This document shows positions 17,390-25,171 of a DNA stretch of 64,000 nucleotides, in pieces. The DNA lies in assembly GCF_039541955.1 (NCBI RefSeq), contig NZ_BAABHF010000049.1, forward strand, positions 62,001-126,000. Direction: 5' to 3'. The stretch comes from Actinoallomurus oryzae (lineage in GTDB: Bacteria; Actinomycetota; Actinomycetes; Streptosporangiales; Streptosporangiaceae). The translations under genes were made by a program, and so were the position numbers. Below the pieces are notes generated by a model. It saw only the letters and a program-made list of their open reading frames with translations. It did no database searches and was not told the origin of the DNA. How positions within the stretch are numbered: the stretch's first letter is position 1; each line of letters begins with the position of its first letter.

Positions 17390-18979
17390 ATGGTGCGTCG
17401 AAGATGGATGTCCGCGGGCATCGCCCTGATCACCGCGTCCACGGCAGCGGTCGGCGGCCCGGCCATGGCGGCCGAGCGACCGGGCGGCACCGTGTTGCCG
17501 TGGGGATCGGCGACCGCGACGTGGACGTCCACTTCACCGGCTCCGGGCGTGGAGGTGCGTACCGCGTCGATCTCCGTACCGCAGGCGCACCCGGTGTGGA
17601 CCGTCACCGTGCAGGCTCCCGCCGTGAATCGGATGACCGGCGCCGCCGCCTGGGCGGAGCTCGGAGACGCGCGGTGGGCCGCGAAGTCCGTCTCGCAGCT
17701 GGCCGCGGCGGGAATCGAGGCGCACGTCGACCGGGTGCCCTGGCCTGCCTTCACCGACACCCCGCACGGCATCGAGGGCTCGCGCGTACGCGTCGGCGGC
17801 CTCCCCACCCAGGCCGACGCGAAGAAGCAGGCGGAGGCGGTCACCGCCGCCGGTCTGCACCCGCTGGTCGAATGGACCGGGTACGACGTCGACCAGGCGC
17901 CCGACCGGGAGAGCGTCCATGTCGGAATCGTGGATCCCACGGTGTTCCACGGCAGCGTCGTCGCCGACCACGGCGACGCGGTCGCCGGACGGTCGACGAC
18001 CTCGGCCCAGGCTCGCGCGGCCGGCTCCGTCCTCGCGGTCAACGCCGGTTTCTTCATCACCTCCGACGCCGACGGCGTCCAGGGAACGCAGGCGGGTCTC
18101 GGCGTCTACGGCGGCGTGCTCGACGCCCAGTCCTCCGGCGGCCGGGCCGCTCTCATCCTGCAGGACGGCGGTCGCCACAGCCAGGTCGCGAATCTCACCT
18201 CCCGCGCGACCGTCCGCGACGGCGCGTCGTCGTACTCGATCAACGGAACCAACCGGGTGCCGGGCAAGATCCGTGACTGCGGGCGGCCAGGAGTGTCACC
18301 GACCGAGCAGCCGCGTCAGGACTTCACCTGCACCAGCGCCGATGACCTGGTGGAATTCACGTCGCACTATGGCACGGACCTTCCCACCGGCGTCGACGCG
18401 CAGGCCGTGCTCGACGGCCGCGGCCGAGTGGTCGACGCGGACACCGTCGGCGGTAAGGTCCCGACCGGCGGCGAGGTGCTCCAGGGCATCGGAACGGCCG
18501 CGACGTGGCTGAAGGCCCACGCTGTCGTGGGACGGCGCCTGACCGTCGACGAGCGAGTCCGTGACTCCGCCGGCCGTACCGTGCCGCTGACCGGCCGGAC
18601 CGGCATCGTGAGCGCCGGACCGATCCTGCTGCGCGGCGGAAAGGTGACCATAGACGCCGCAACGGAAGGGGTCGTGGACCCGGCGGACCTCTCCTTCGGC
18701 TACGCCTGGGCGGAACAGCGCCAGCCCCGGACCCTCGCGGGCACGGACGCCCGTGGCCGGCTCATCCTCGTCACCGTCGACGGCCGCCAGCCGGGCGTCA
18801 GCGAGGGCGCGACACTGGAGGAGGCCGCCAGGCTGATGCGCGGCCTCGGCGCGGTGAACGCGCTGAACCTCGACGGCGGAGGCTCGACCGCGATGGCGAT
18901 CAACGGCACCGTGGTCAACAGGCCGTCCGACGCGACCGGCGAACGCGCGGTCGGCGATACCGTGCAGATCATCCCCTGA
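17390..18979 (+). CDS. Secreted phosphodiester glycosidase (NAGPA-like) domain protein
   Basis: 529 residues. ATG at 17390 follows GTTGGAGG and gives a clear signal peptide (MVRRRWMSAGIALITAST, cleaved near AMA). A SPOR-like segment follows (SRVRVGGLPTQADAKKQAEA), then the NAGPA/DUF2233 domain: VLAVNAGFFITSD, LDGRGRVV, GRLILVTVDGRQPGVSEGAT and ALNLDGGGSTAMAINGTVV. Such exoproteins act on sugar phosphodiesters or wall polymers; the true substrate is unknown. A perfect terminator hairpin follows. It shares its C-terminal motifs with the partial gene at the window start. Confidence 0.85.
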   Translation: MVRRRWMSAGIALITASTAAVGGPAMAAERPGGTVLPWGSATATWTSTSPAPGVEVRTASISVPQAHPVWTVTVQAPAVNRMTGAAAWAELGDARWAAKSVSQLAAAGIEAHVDRVPWPAFTDTPHGIEGSRVRVGGLPTQADAKKQAEAVTAAGLHPLVEWTGYDVDQAPDRESVHVGIVDPTVFHGSVVADHGDAVAGRSTTSAQARAAGSVLAVNAGFFITSDADGVQGTQAGLGVYGGVLDAQSSGGRAALILQDGGRHSQVANLTSRATVRDGASSYSINGTNRVPGKIRDCGRPGVSPTEQPRQDFTCTSADDLVEFTSHYGTDLPTGVDAQAVLDGRGRVVDADTVGGKVPTGGEVLQGIGTAATWLKAHAVVGRRLTVDERVRDSAGRTVPLTGRTGIVSAGPILLRGGKVTIDAATEGVVDPADLSFGYAWAEQRQPRTLAGTDARGRLILVTVDGRQPGVSEGATLEEAARLMRGLGAVNALNLDGGGSTAMAINGTVVNRPSDATGERAVGDTVQIIP

Positions 18980-19025
18980 CGATCGGTCCGGTCACGCTCC
19001 TCGCCTGAGTCCGTGAGCGGCCGAT

Positions 19026-19058
19026 GAGGACCCCGAGCGCATCGTGCTCGGGGTCCTC
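19026..19058 (+). terminator. Rho-independent-type terminator hairpin
   Basis: Perfect 13-bp arms GAGGACCCCGAGC and GCTCGGGGTCCTC with a seven-base loop, 46 bases after the secreted glycosidase gene. No T-tract follows. Confidence 0.8.
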
Positions 19059-19109
19059 TCACATTCGACCGCGACTCCGTCGGACCAGTCTCTGCGCGCT
19101 CGACATTAG

Positions 19110-19343
19110 ATGGCGCTGACCGTCGGACCGCAGGTGATCGTTTGGGTCACCCTGGTGTTCGCCCTGGTCGAACGGTCCCTGCACCTCCGCGGCGCGACGG
19201 CGGGCACCCGCGCCTGGAACCCCGACGACCTGCCCGCACCGGTCCAGAAGGAGAGGCGGGGCGCCGCCGCTCTCGCCTCAGCGGTGTGGTCGGCGCTGCT
19301 ACCCGTACTGGTCATCTGGCAGCACGTCGCGAAGCCCTACCGC
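19110..19343 (+). pseudogene. Fragment of a permease-prefix-domain membrane protein
   Basis: About 78 residues resemble the C-terminal half of actinobacterial permease prefix domain (HAAS-like) proteins: VGPQVIVWVTLVFALVERS, RAWNPDDLP, then SALLPVLVIWQHVAKPYR. An in-frame TAG immediately precedes the ATG, so the N-terminal helical domain is gone, and after about 19343 the frame runs antisense through the nucleosidase gene without family similarity. I read it as a remnant truncated at both ends. Confidence 0.45.
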
Positions 19344-19394
19344 CTCGGCGGCGCCCACGGCCACCGGGCGCAGGCAAGAGGGCCGGCGGGCGGC

Positions 19395-19976
19395 TCAGGC
19401 GTAGGCGGGAATACTGCGGGCGGCCCATTGTGCGAGAGCGCGGGCGCACTCCGCGACGGTTTCCCGCCAGGTCTTGGCGGCCCCTTCACCAGCTTCGTCG
19501 CTGACGTGTTTGACGATGCGAACGGGTACACCGGCTCGACGCGCGGCGGTCGCCAGGGCATAGGCCTCCATGTCGACCAGGGGTGCCTGCGCCGCCAGGC
19601 GGGCTCGGGCAACATCGTCGGCGATGAACGAGTCTCCGGTGGCCAGGGTCGGGCCCGTGTCTTCGAGCACCAGGGGTGCGCCGTAGGTTTCACCGGTCAG
19701 GCTGCGCAGGGTGTCGCTGTCCAGGTCATGCTGTATGACCGTGCCGATGAGGTGGGTTCCGGTCCAGCCGGGGCGCAGGGCCCCGGCTGTGCCGAGGTTG
19801 ACGACGCTCGACGGTAGTGGGCCGCGGGCGAGCGTTGTGGCCAGCGCGGTCGCGGCGTTGATCTTGCCCATGCCGGTCAGAAGGACGGGCAGAGAGGTGT
19901 CGAGATACTGGGCCTCTTCCTTGACCGCCAGCACGAGCAACGGACGGTCATTGGTGATCTCGCCGGTAAGCTGCAT
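19395..19976 (-). CDS. MTA/SAH nucleosidase-like phosphorylase-superfamily protein
   Basis: 193 residues from the ATG at 19976; longer starts read through low-complexity sequence. The purine-nucleoside phosphorylase superfamily fold shows in LLVLAVKEEAQYL, VLLTGMGKINAATAL, SSVVNLGTAGALRPG, then VDMEAYALATAARRAGVPV (the VxME ribose-binding Glu) and VKHVSDEAGEGAAKTW with the catalytic Asp. Members hydrolyse methylthioadenosine or S-adenosylhomocysteine, or futalosine in menaquinone synthesis. It is shorter than typical MTAN (about 230), so exact substrate is open. Confidence 0.78.
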   Translation of the reverse strand: MQLTGEITNDRPLLVLAVKEEAQYLDTSLPVLLTGMGKINAATALATTLARGPLPSSVVNLGTAGALRPGWTGTHLIGTVIQHDLDSDTLRSLTGETYGAPLVLEDTGPTLATGDSFIADDVARARLAAQAPLVDMEAYALATAARRAGVPVRIVKHVSDEAGEGAAKTWRETVAECARALAQWAARSIPAYA

Positions 19977-20198
19977 GGGATCACGGTACGCGCTTGGCTC
20001 TGTCGTATGGATCTGACAGAGGGCCCGACCGTCCATGCCCGGCGGCGCAGCCGGCGCACCCCACCCGGGCCCTGGCGAGTGGTCGAGGGGCCGCCCGGGC
20101 GGACGCGAGATCGGCGTCGGATCATCGGTGTGAACCTCGGCACCGTCACCGCTGCCCCAGTCACGATCTGGCACCGGTCATGATCGGAAAGGCAGTAC

Positions 20199-20423
20199 CT
20201 AGCGAGACTCCCCTGCCCGGGTTCCGGCGCCCCAGAAGAACGGGCCGGCCGTCGGCGTAACCGTGATGTCCCGGCTGAGCTCGCGAAGCTGCTTTTCCAG
20301 CTCCGCCGGCTCGTATGGAACCTTCACGATCCGGTAGGCCGTCCCGTCGGGGGTGCGCCGCTGGATGGTGGAAGATGCCTGGCCCTCGACGTCGTACAGG
20401 AGCTGTTTCTGAGCTGATCCGGA
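20199..20423 (-). pseudogene. 3' remnant of a SAM-dependent methyltransferase gene
   Basis: The minus strand encodes LLYDVEGQASSTIQRRTPDG, TAYRIVKVPYEPAELEKQL and DITVTPTAGPFFWGAG before a TAG at 20201-20199. This matches the C-terminal strands of a class I methyltransferase group ending in YRIVKV...F-W/Y-G-G. The upstream catalytic part is absent; instead the frame runs directly back into the stop codon of the LigD polymerase gene. No start codon is available, so it is a gene remnant, not a small protein. Confidence 0.6.
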
Positions 20424-21473
20424 TCAGTCCTTGCGGGCCTTGCTGGGCTGGACGCGTTTAGGCTCGCCCGCCATCTTCGGGTAGTTGGGCGGGTAGGGCA
20501 TGTCGCCGAGACCACGGTCACGCTCGTCGCGGTCGGCCCACTCCAGCAACGGCTCCAGGGAGAACGCCTCGTCGTCGATGGTGGCGTGCGGGTCGCCGAT
20601 CTTGGCGAAGCGCTCCGGCACGGTCGCGATGGTGAAGTCGTCGGTGTCGACGTCGGGCAGCTCGTCCCAGGTCACCGGCGCGGAGACCGGCGCGTGCGGC
20701 TTCGGGCGCACGCTGTAGGCCGAGGCGATCGTCCGGTCGCGGGCGTTCTGGTTGAAGTCGATGAAGACCTTCTCGCCGCGCTCTTCCTTCCACCAGTTGG
20801 CGGTGACCAGGTCGGGCATCCGCCGCTCCGCCTCGCGGGCGAACGCCAGCGCGCAGCGGCGCACCTCGGTGAAGGTCCAGCGCGGCTCGACGCGCACGTA
20901 GATGTGGACGCCGCGGCTGCCGGAGGTCTTGGGATGGCCGGTGTAGCCGAGCTCGGCGAGCATGTCGCGCACCGGGCCGAGTGCGATCTTCTTCGCGTCG
21001 TCGAAGTCGGTGCCGGGCTGCGGGTCCAGGTCGATGCGCAGCTCGTCGGGGTGGTCGACGTCGGCCCGGCGTACGGGCCAGGGGTGGAACGTCACGGTGC
21101 CGAGGTTGGCCGCCCAGGCGACGTCCGCGAGGTGCACCGGGCACAGCTCATCGGCGTACCGGCCGCTCGGGAAGGCGATGCGCGCCGTCTCGATCCACTC
21201 CGGGGCGTTCTTGGGTATGCGCTTCTGGAAGAAGGCGTCACCGCGGTTGTCCGCTCGGGTGGACAGCCTGGCGCCCTCGAAGACCCCGCCGGGCCAGCGC
21301 TCCAGCGTGGTCGGCCGCTCGCGCAGGGCCCGCAGGACGCCCTCGCCCACGGACAGGTAGTAGTTGACCAGGTCCAGCTTGGTCTCTCCCCGGGCCGGGA
21401 AGTACACCTTGTCCGGGTTGGTGACCTTGACGACGCGGTCGCCGACCTCGAGCTCCACGAATGGTGACGCCAT
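20424..21473 (-). CDS. ligD: LigD-type primase-polymerase (NHEJ polymerase domain)
   Basis: 349 residues, a stand-alone polymerase domain. The start VTNPDKVYFPARGETKLDLVNYY, the catalytic DLDPQPGTDF (metal-binding Asp pair), TSGSRGVHIYVRVEP and KVFIDFNQNARDRTIAS are the defining archaeo-eukaryotic primase motifs of LigD. It fills gaps and adds nucleotides at double-strand breaks with Ku and a ligase. The ligase and nuclease domains of full LigD are missing, as usual for streptomycete-type split systems; LigC nearby may be the partner. The ATG at 21473 is preferred over an upstream start that reads into msrB antisense. Confidence 0.9.
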   Translation of the reverse strand: MASPFVELEVGDRVVKVTNPDKVYFPARGETKLDLVNYYLSVGEGVLRALRERPTTLERWPGGVFEGARLSTRADNRGDAFFQKRIPKNAPEWIETARIAFPSGRYADELCPVHLADVAWAANLGTVTFHPWPVRRADVDHPDELRIDLDPQPGTDFDDAKKIALGPVRDMLAELGYTGHPKTSGSRGVHIYVRVEPRWTFTEVRRCALAFAREAERRMPDLVTANWWKEERGEKVFIDFNQNARDRTIASAYSVRPKPHAPVSAPVTWDELPDVDTDDFTIATVPERFAKIGDPHATIDDEAFSLEPLLEWADRDERDRGLGDMPYPPNYPKMAGEPKRVQPSKARKD

Positions 21474-21555
21474 AAGCGCACCGTACCCGCCGGGGCCGAC
21501 ATCCGGTCGGTCTCCGCCGTGGAATGACGCCTCGCCGGCGATCGTTGTTCTCGGT

Positions 21556-21957
21556 GTGACAGCGATACGCAAGAGCGACGAGGAATGGAAGGCCCAGCTT
21601 TCGCCCGAGGAATACCACGTCCTTCGCGAGGCCGGCACCGAGGCCCCGTGGACCGGTGAGTACGTCTCCACCAAGACGGTGGGCGTCTACCGCTGCCGGG
21701 CCTGCGACACCGAGCTGTTCCGCTCGGAGACCAAGTTCGACTCCCACTGCGGCTGGCCGAGCTTCTACCAGCCGACCGAGTCCGACGCGGTCACGCTCAT
21801 CGAGGACCGGAGCCTCGGCATGATCCGTACGGAGGTGCGCTGCGCGAACTGCGGCTCGCACCTCGGCCACGTGTTCGAAGGCGAGGGCTACCCCACGCCG
21901 ACGGACCAGAGGTACTGCATCAACAGCGTCTCCCTGGCCCTCGCCCCGGCCGAATAA
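21556..21957 (+). CDS. msrB: Peptide methionine-(R)-S-oxide reductase MsrB
   Basis: 133 residues, full length. Two zinc-binding CxxC pairs (YRCRACDTELF and VRCANCGSHLGHVF), the substrate pocket HCGWPSFYQP and the catalytic Cys in QRYCINSVSL are present. It reduces methionine-R-sulfoxide in proteins with thioredoxin. GTG at 21556 is the only start giving a normal N-terminus; there is no obvious ribosome-binding site, so translation may be leaderless. Divergent from the LigD polymerase with 82 bases between them. Confidence 0.93.
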   Translation: MTAIRKSDEEWKAQLSPEEYHVLREAGTEAPWTGEYVSTKTVGVYRCRACDTELFRSETKFDSHCGWPSFYQPTESDAVTLIEDRSLGMIRTEVRCANCGSHLGHVFEGEGYPTPTDQRYCINSVSLALAPAE

Positions 21958-21992
21958 CCGCGTACTCCGCAAGGCCACGCGAGGACGCGCAC

Positions 21993-22012
21993 GGCCCGGC
22001 GGCGGCCGGGCC
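21993..22012. terminator. Bidirectional terminator hairpin
   Basis: Perfect 8-bp arms GGCCCGGC and GCCGGGCC around GGCG, between the convergent msrB and the unknown membrane protein gene. Confidence 0.6.
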
Positions 22013-22057
22013 TGCGGCGGTTCAACGGAGGGCGTCCGGCTGACGTCTGCCGACCCC

Positions 22058-22684
22058 TCAGGGCACGCGGTCGAGGCGGCAGTCGTCCCGGTCGTTCATC
22101 TTGTTGGCCAGGACGGGATAGCCGGCCGCCCGGTCGGCGTGCACGAACACCTCCGGAAGATGGCCCTGGTCCTCGGCGTACGCCGTGGCGATCTCGCACA
22201 GGGCCATGGCCGTACGGGAGTTCGCGTCGGAGGCGGGCAGGTCCGTGTAGACGCGCAGCATGGGGCCGGTCCAGATCACCTCGGTGACGTGCGCGGCGCG
22301 GACCGGGTCCTTCCGCTCGTAGAACGCCAGTGCCGCCTGGTCGCCAGGCCGCCCCGGGCTCTCGGGGCGCGACCGCGCGACCGGCGCCTGGGCGGGCCGG
22401 TCGCCGAGGACGTTCACCGCGGCGGCCTTCGGTCCGGTGTCCGGTCGCCGCGTGTCCGCCGGGACCAGTGTGACGAACGCGACCACCGCGCCGGTCAGGG
22501 CCACGGACAGGCCGGTGCCCCCGGCCACGGCGACCTGCGTGCGGCGCGGCGCCAGGGCCGCGCGTACGGCGCTCACCGCGCCCGGCATGCGCGCGACGGC
22601 CCGCGCGTGCCGCCCCCTTATCCGCCGTGCTCCGCTCACCTTGATCCTCCGGCTCCCCCGGGCCCGCGGCGGTCGCCGCGTCAC
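22058..22684 (-). CDS. Actinobacterial single-pass membrane protein, unknown function
   Basis: 208 residues. A basic N-terminus (about residues 1-45) leads into one membrane helix (VAVAGGTGLSVALTGAVVAF), a Pro-rich linker, and a conserved-looking extracytoplasmic domain (VTEVIWTGPMLRVYTDLP, SRTAMALCEIATAYAED, PEVFVHADRAAGYPVLANK, a late Cys in DDCRLDRVP). The two cysteines could form a disulfide. I do not recognise a named family. GTG start at 22684 has GAGGATCC upstream. Confidence 0.6.
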   Translation of the reverse strand: MTRRPPRARGSRRIKVSGARRIRGRHARAVARMPGAVSAVRAALAPRRTQVAVAGGTGLSVALTGAVVAFVTLVPADTRRPDTGPKAAAVNVLGDRPAQAPVARSRPESPGRPGDQAALAFYERKDPVRAAHVTEVIWTGPMLRVYTDLPASDANSRTAMALCEIATAYAEDQGHLPEVFVHADRAAGYPVLANKMNDRDDCRLDRVP

Positions 22685-22811
22685 GGATCCTCGTGCACGG
22701 CCGGTACGCGAGGTGACGCCGATGGCGAACTCTTTACCGGCGGAACAAGGCTCTGTCCCTCAGGGAAGCCTCCAGAGACCGACCGGAACCCTGCCGCCGC
22801 GGGACGGTCGC

Positions 22812-23507
22812 TCAGGGCAGGGCGGCGACGAGCTCGGCGACCGGCTTGCGGGAACCGGTGTAGAACGGCGTCTCCGCGCGGACGTGCCGGCGGGTCTCCG
22901 AGCCCCGCAGATGACGCATCAGGTCGACGATGCGGTGCAGCTCGTCGCCCTCGAAGGCGAGGATCCACTCGTAGTCGCCCAGGGCGAACGAGGAGACCGT
23001 GTTGGCCCGCACGTCGGGGTACTCCCGCGCCATCCGGCCGTGCTCGGCGAGCAGCGCCCGCCGTTCCTGGTCCGGCAGCAGGTACCACTCATAGGAGCGG
23101 ACGAACGGGTACACGCAGACGTACGCGCGGGCCTGTTCCTCGGCGAGGAACGCCGGGACGTGACTCTTGTTGAACTCCGCCGGGCGGTGCAGCGCCATCA
23201 CCGACCACACCGGCTCCGACGCCCGGCCCAGCGTCGTACGGCGGAACCGGTTGTAGATCTCCTGGAGGTCGTCGGAGGAGGCCGCGTGCCACCAGAACAT
23301 GTAGTCGGCGTCGGCCCGCAGGCCCGCCACGTCGTAGACACCACGGGTCGTGACGTCCTTGGCCGCGGCCTGTTCGAGCAGGTCCTCGACCTCACGGGCG
23401 ACGGCGTCGCGGTCGGCGTCGGCGAGGTTCCGCACCCGGAAGACCGACCACATCGTGTAGCGGATCACCTGGTTGAGGTCGCGTGCCTTCGGCTTGTCGC
23501 CACTCAC
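22812..23507 (-). CDS. hemQ: Coproheme decarboxylase HemQ (chlorite dismutase family)
   Basis: 231 residues, normal for actinobacterial HemQ. Family blocks are YTMWSVFRVRNL, DYMFWWHAASSDDLQEIYN, HRPAEFNKSHVPAFLAEEQA (proximal His), YPFVRSYEWYLLPDQERRALLAEHGRMAREYP and SSFALGDYEWILAFEGDEL. It decarboxylates two propionates of coproheme to give haem b, the last step of the coproporphyrin-dependent pathway. GTG at 23507 starts two bases after the hemG stop, so the two are translationally coupled. Confidence 0.93.
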   Translation of the reverse strand: MSGDKPKARDLNQVIRYTMWSVFRVRNLADADRDAVAREVEDLLEQAAAKDVTTRGVYDVAGLRADADYMFWWHAASSDDLQEIYNRFRRTTLGRASEPVWSVMALHRPAEFNKSHVPAFLAEEQARAYVCVYPFVRSYEWYLLPDQERRALLAEHGRMAREYPDVRANTVSSFALGDYEWILAFEGDELHRIVDLMRHLRGSETRRHVRAETPFYTGSRKPVAELVAALP

Positions 23508-23509
23508 GG

Positions 23510-24976
23510 TCAGTTCCCCTTCTGCTCCGGCACCGGCCGGCGTTGCCCGGTCCTCTCCGATTCTCCCCGACCCCTCAGATCCCCCGTCACCCGGGCCACC
23601 GCCGCGCGCGCCGACCCGATGCACGCCGGGACGCCCACGCCGTCGTACGCCGCGCCGCAGACCGCCAGGCCGGGCACGCTCGCGACGGCGCCGCGGATCC
23701 GCGCGACCCGGTCGAGATGGCCGACGGAGTACTGCGGGAGTGCGCCGCCCCAGCGGGTCACCCGCCAGTCGACGGGCAGCTCGATCACCCCGGTCGTCCG
23801 GGCCAGCTCGGTCATGGCCATGGCCTTCAGCTCCTCGTCGGGGCGCTGGAGGACCTGCTCCTCGCCATACCGGCCGATCGAGCAGCGGACGACCACCATG
23901 CCGGGCGCGTCGTCGAGGAGGTGCGGCCACTTGGTCGTGCTGAACGTGACCGCCTTGACGCCCTCGGACTCCACCGCGGGCACGAGGTAGCCGCTGCGGC
24001 GCGGTGGCCGGGGAAACGCCGTCGCGGAGTAGGCCAGAGTGACGATCGCCATGCTCGCGTACTCGATCCGGCCCAGCTCGGCCGACGCCGCGGGCACCTC
24101 ATCCCGCAGGAGACGCCGGGCCGCGCGGGCCGGCACCGCGAGGATCACCGCGTCGGCCTCGACCAGCTCCGGCTCCCGCGCCGGGCCGACGGTGAGCCGC
24201 CAGCCCGCCGGCCCGCGGCTCAACTCGCGCACCATCGTCTCCGTGCGCAGGGTCACCTCCAGCTCGGTGACCCGGCTCGCGAGGGCCTGCGCCAGCGCTC
24301 CCATGCCGCCGGTGAGCGTGGTGAACACCGGGCCGGAGCTCGCCGGCGTCGCCTCGCGTACGGCCCGCGCGGCGGCGATCAGGGACCGGCGGGTGCGCGA
24401 GGCGTCGGCCAGGCCCGGCATCGTCGCCTCGAAGGACAGGTCGTCGGCCCGCCCGGCGTACACGCCGCCCAGCAGGGGTTCGACCAGCCGGTCCACCACT
24501 TCGGCGCCCATCCGCGCGCCGATCAGCCCGGCCACGGACACGTCCTCGCCGCGCGGCGTCGCGGGGCGCATGAGGTCGAGCGGGACGCGGGCCAACCCGG
24601 CGGCCGACAGCACACCGGAGCGGGCCAGCGCGACCAGGTCGGCGGGGACGCCCATGATGTGCCCGGCCGGCATGGCGTGGAGCGCGCCCCGGCTCCAGAT
24701 CGCCGATGAGGTCGTCCCGGGGAAGGCCAGCCGGTCGCCGATGCCGAGTTCGCGGACGAGCTCGAGCCCCTCGGGCCGCCGCGCGAGCATCGCCTCGGCG
24801 CCCTCGTCCACCGCCAGGCCGGCGACCTCGCCGGCACGGAGCTTGCCGCCGACGTCGGCGGACCCCTCCAGGAGCGTGACGCGGGCGCCGCCCTTGGCGG
24901 CGTGGTACGCGGCGGTCAGCCCGGCGATCCCGCCGCCGACGACGGCGACATGGGCACGGATCGGCGCATCGGTCAT
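23510..24976 (-). CDS. hemG: Coproporphyrinogen/protoporphyrinogen oxidase HemG (HemY/CgoX type)
   Basis: 488 residues. The N-terminal FAD-binding VAVVGGGIAGLTAAYHAAKGGARV, VGGKLRAGEVAGLAVDEGAEAM, the substrate-binding LVEPLLGGVYAGRADDLS and the C-terminal GLAVCGAAYDGVGVPACIGSARAA define the HemY flavoprotein. In actinobacteria this enzyme oxidises coproporphyrinogen III to coproporphyrin III, feeding ferrochelatase and then HemQ, encoded just downstream. ATG at 24976 is chosen; longer starts run through sequence antisense to a repeat. hemE lies 1 kb away on the same strand, separated by a lipoprotein gene. Confidence 0.92.
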   Translation of the reverse strand: MTDAPIRAHVAVVGGGIAGLTAAYHAAKGGARVTLLEGSADVGGKLRAGEVAGLAVDEGAEAMLARRPEGLELVRELGIGDRLAFPGTTSSAIWSRGALHAMPAGHIMGVPADLVALARSGVLSAAGLARVPLDLMRPATPRGEDVSVAGLIGARMGAEVVDRLVEPLLGGVYAGRADDLSFEATMPGLADASRTRRSLIAAARAVREATPASSGPVFTTLTGGMGALAQALASRVTELEVTLRTETMVRELSRGPAGWRLTVGPAREPELVEADAVILAVPARAARRLLRDEVPAASAELGRIEYASMAIVTLAYSATAFPRPPRRSGYLVPAVESEGVKAVTFSTTKWPHLLDDAPGMVVVRCSIGRYGEEQVLQRPDEELKAMAMTELARTTGVIELPVDWRVTRWGGALPQYSVGHLDRVARIRGAVASVPGLAVCGAAYDGVGVPACIGSARAAVARVTGDLRGRGESERTGQRRPVPEQKGN

Positions 24977-25023
24977 GGCTCCACGATCCCAGAACCCCGC
25001 ACGACCGGCACACCACCCGCCCG

Positions 25024-25046
25024 TGACCGAGCGGAGTGAGGGAACC
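25024..25046. repeat. 23-bp extragenic repeat, copy 1
   Basis: Begins TGACCGAGCGGAG and ends GAGGGAACC; 21 of 23 bases match the copy at 40904-40926. It lies in the hemG/lipoprotein divergent intergenic region. A separate inverted repeat, GTGGTCAC and GTGACCAC (25062-25086), follows. Function unknown. Confidence 0.55.
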
Positions 25047-25143
25047 GAAAGGCACGCCCCCGTGGTCACTCCCTCCCCGTGACCACCGTCGTGATCGGGG
25101 CGCGTCGTCATCGTGATCCGATCGCGACGGCCGGCCGCGAACG

Positions 25144-25157
25144 GTGACGTACGTCAC
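25144..25157 (+). promoter_or_regulatory. Perfect palindrome, Crp-like site
   Basis: GTGACGTACGTCAC is a perfect 14-bp palindrome of the GTGA-N6-TCAC form recognised by Crp-family regulators. It ends 14 bases before the ATG of the DUF4349 lipoprotein, a position suited to repression. Binding is inferred from symmetry and consensus only. Confidence 0.45.
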
Positions 25158-25171
25158 GGCGTCCCAGTCAT

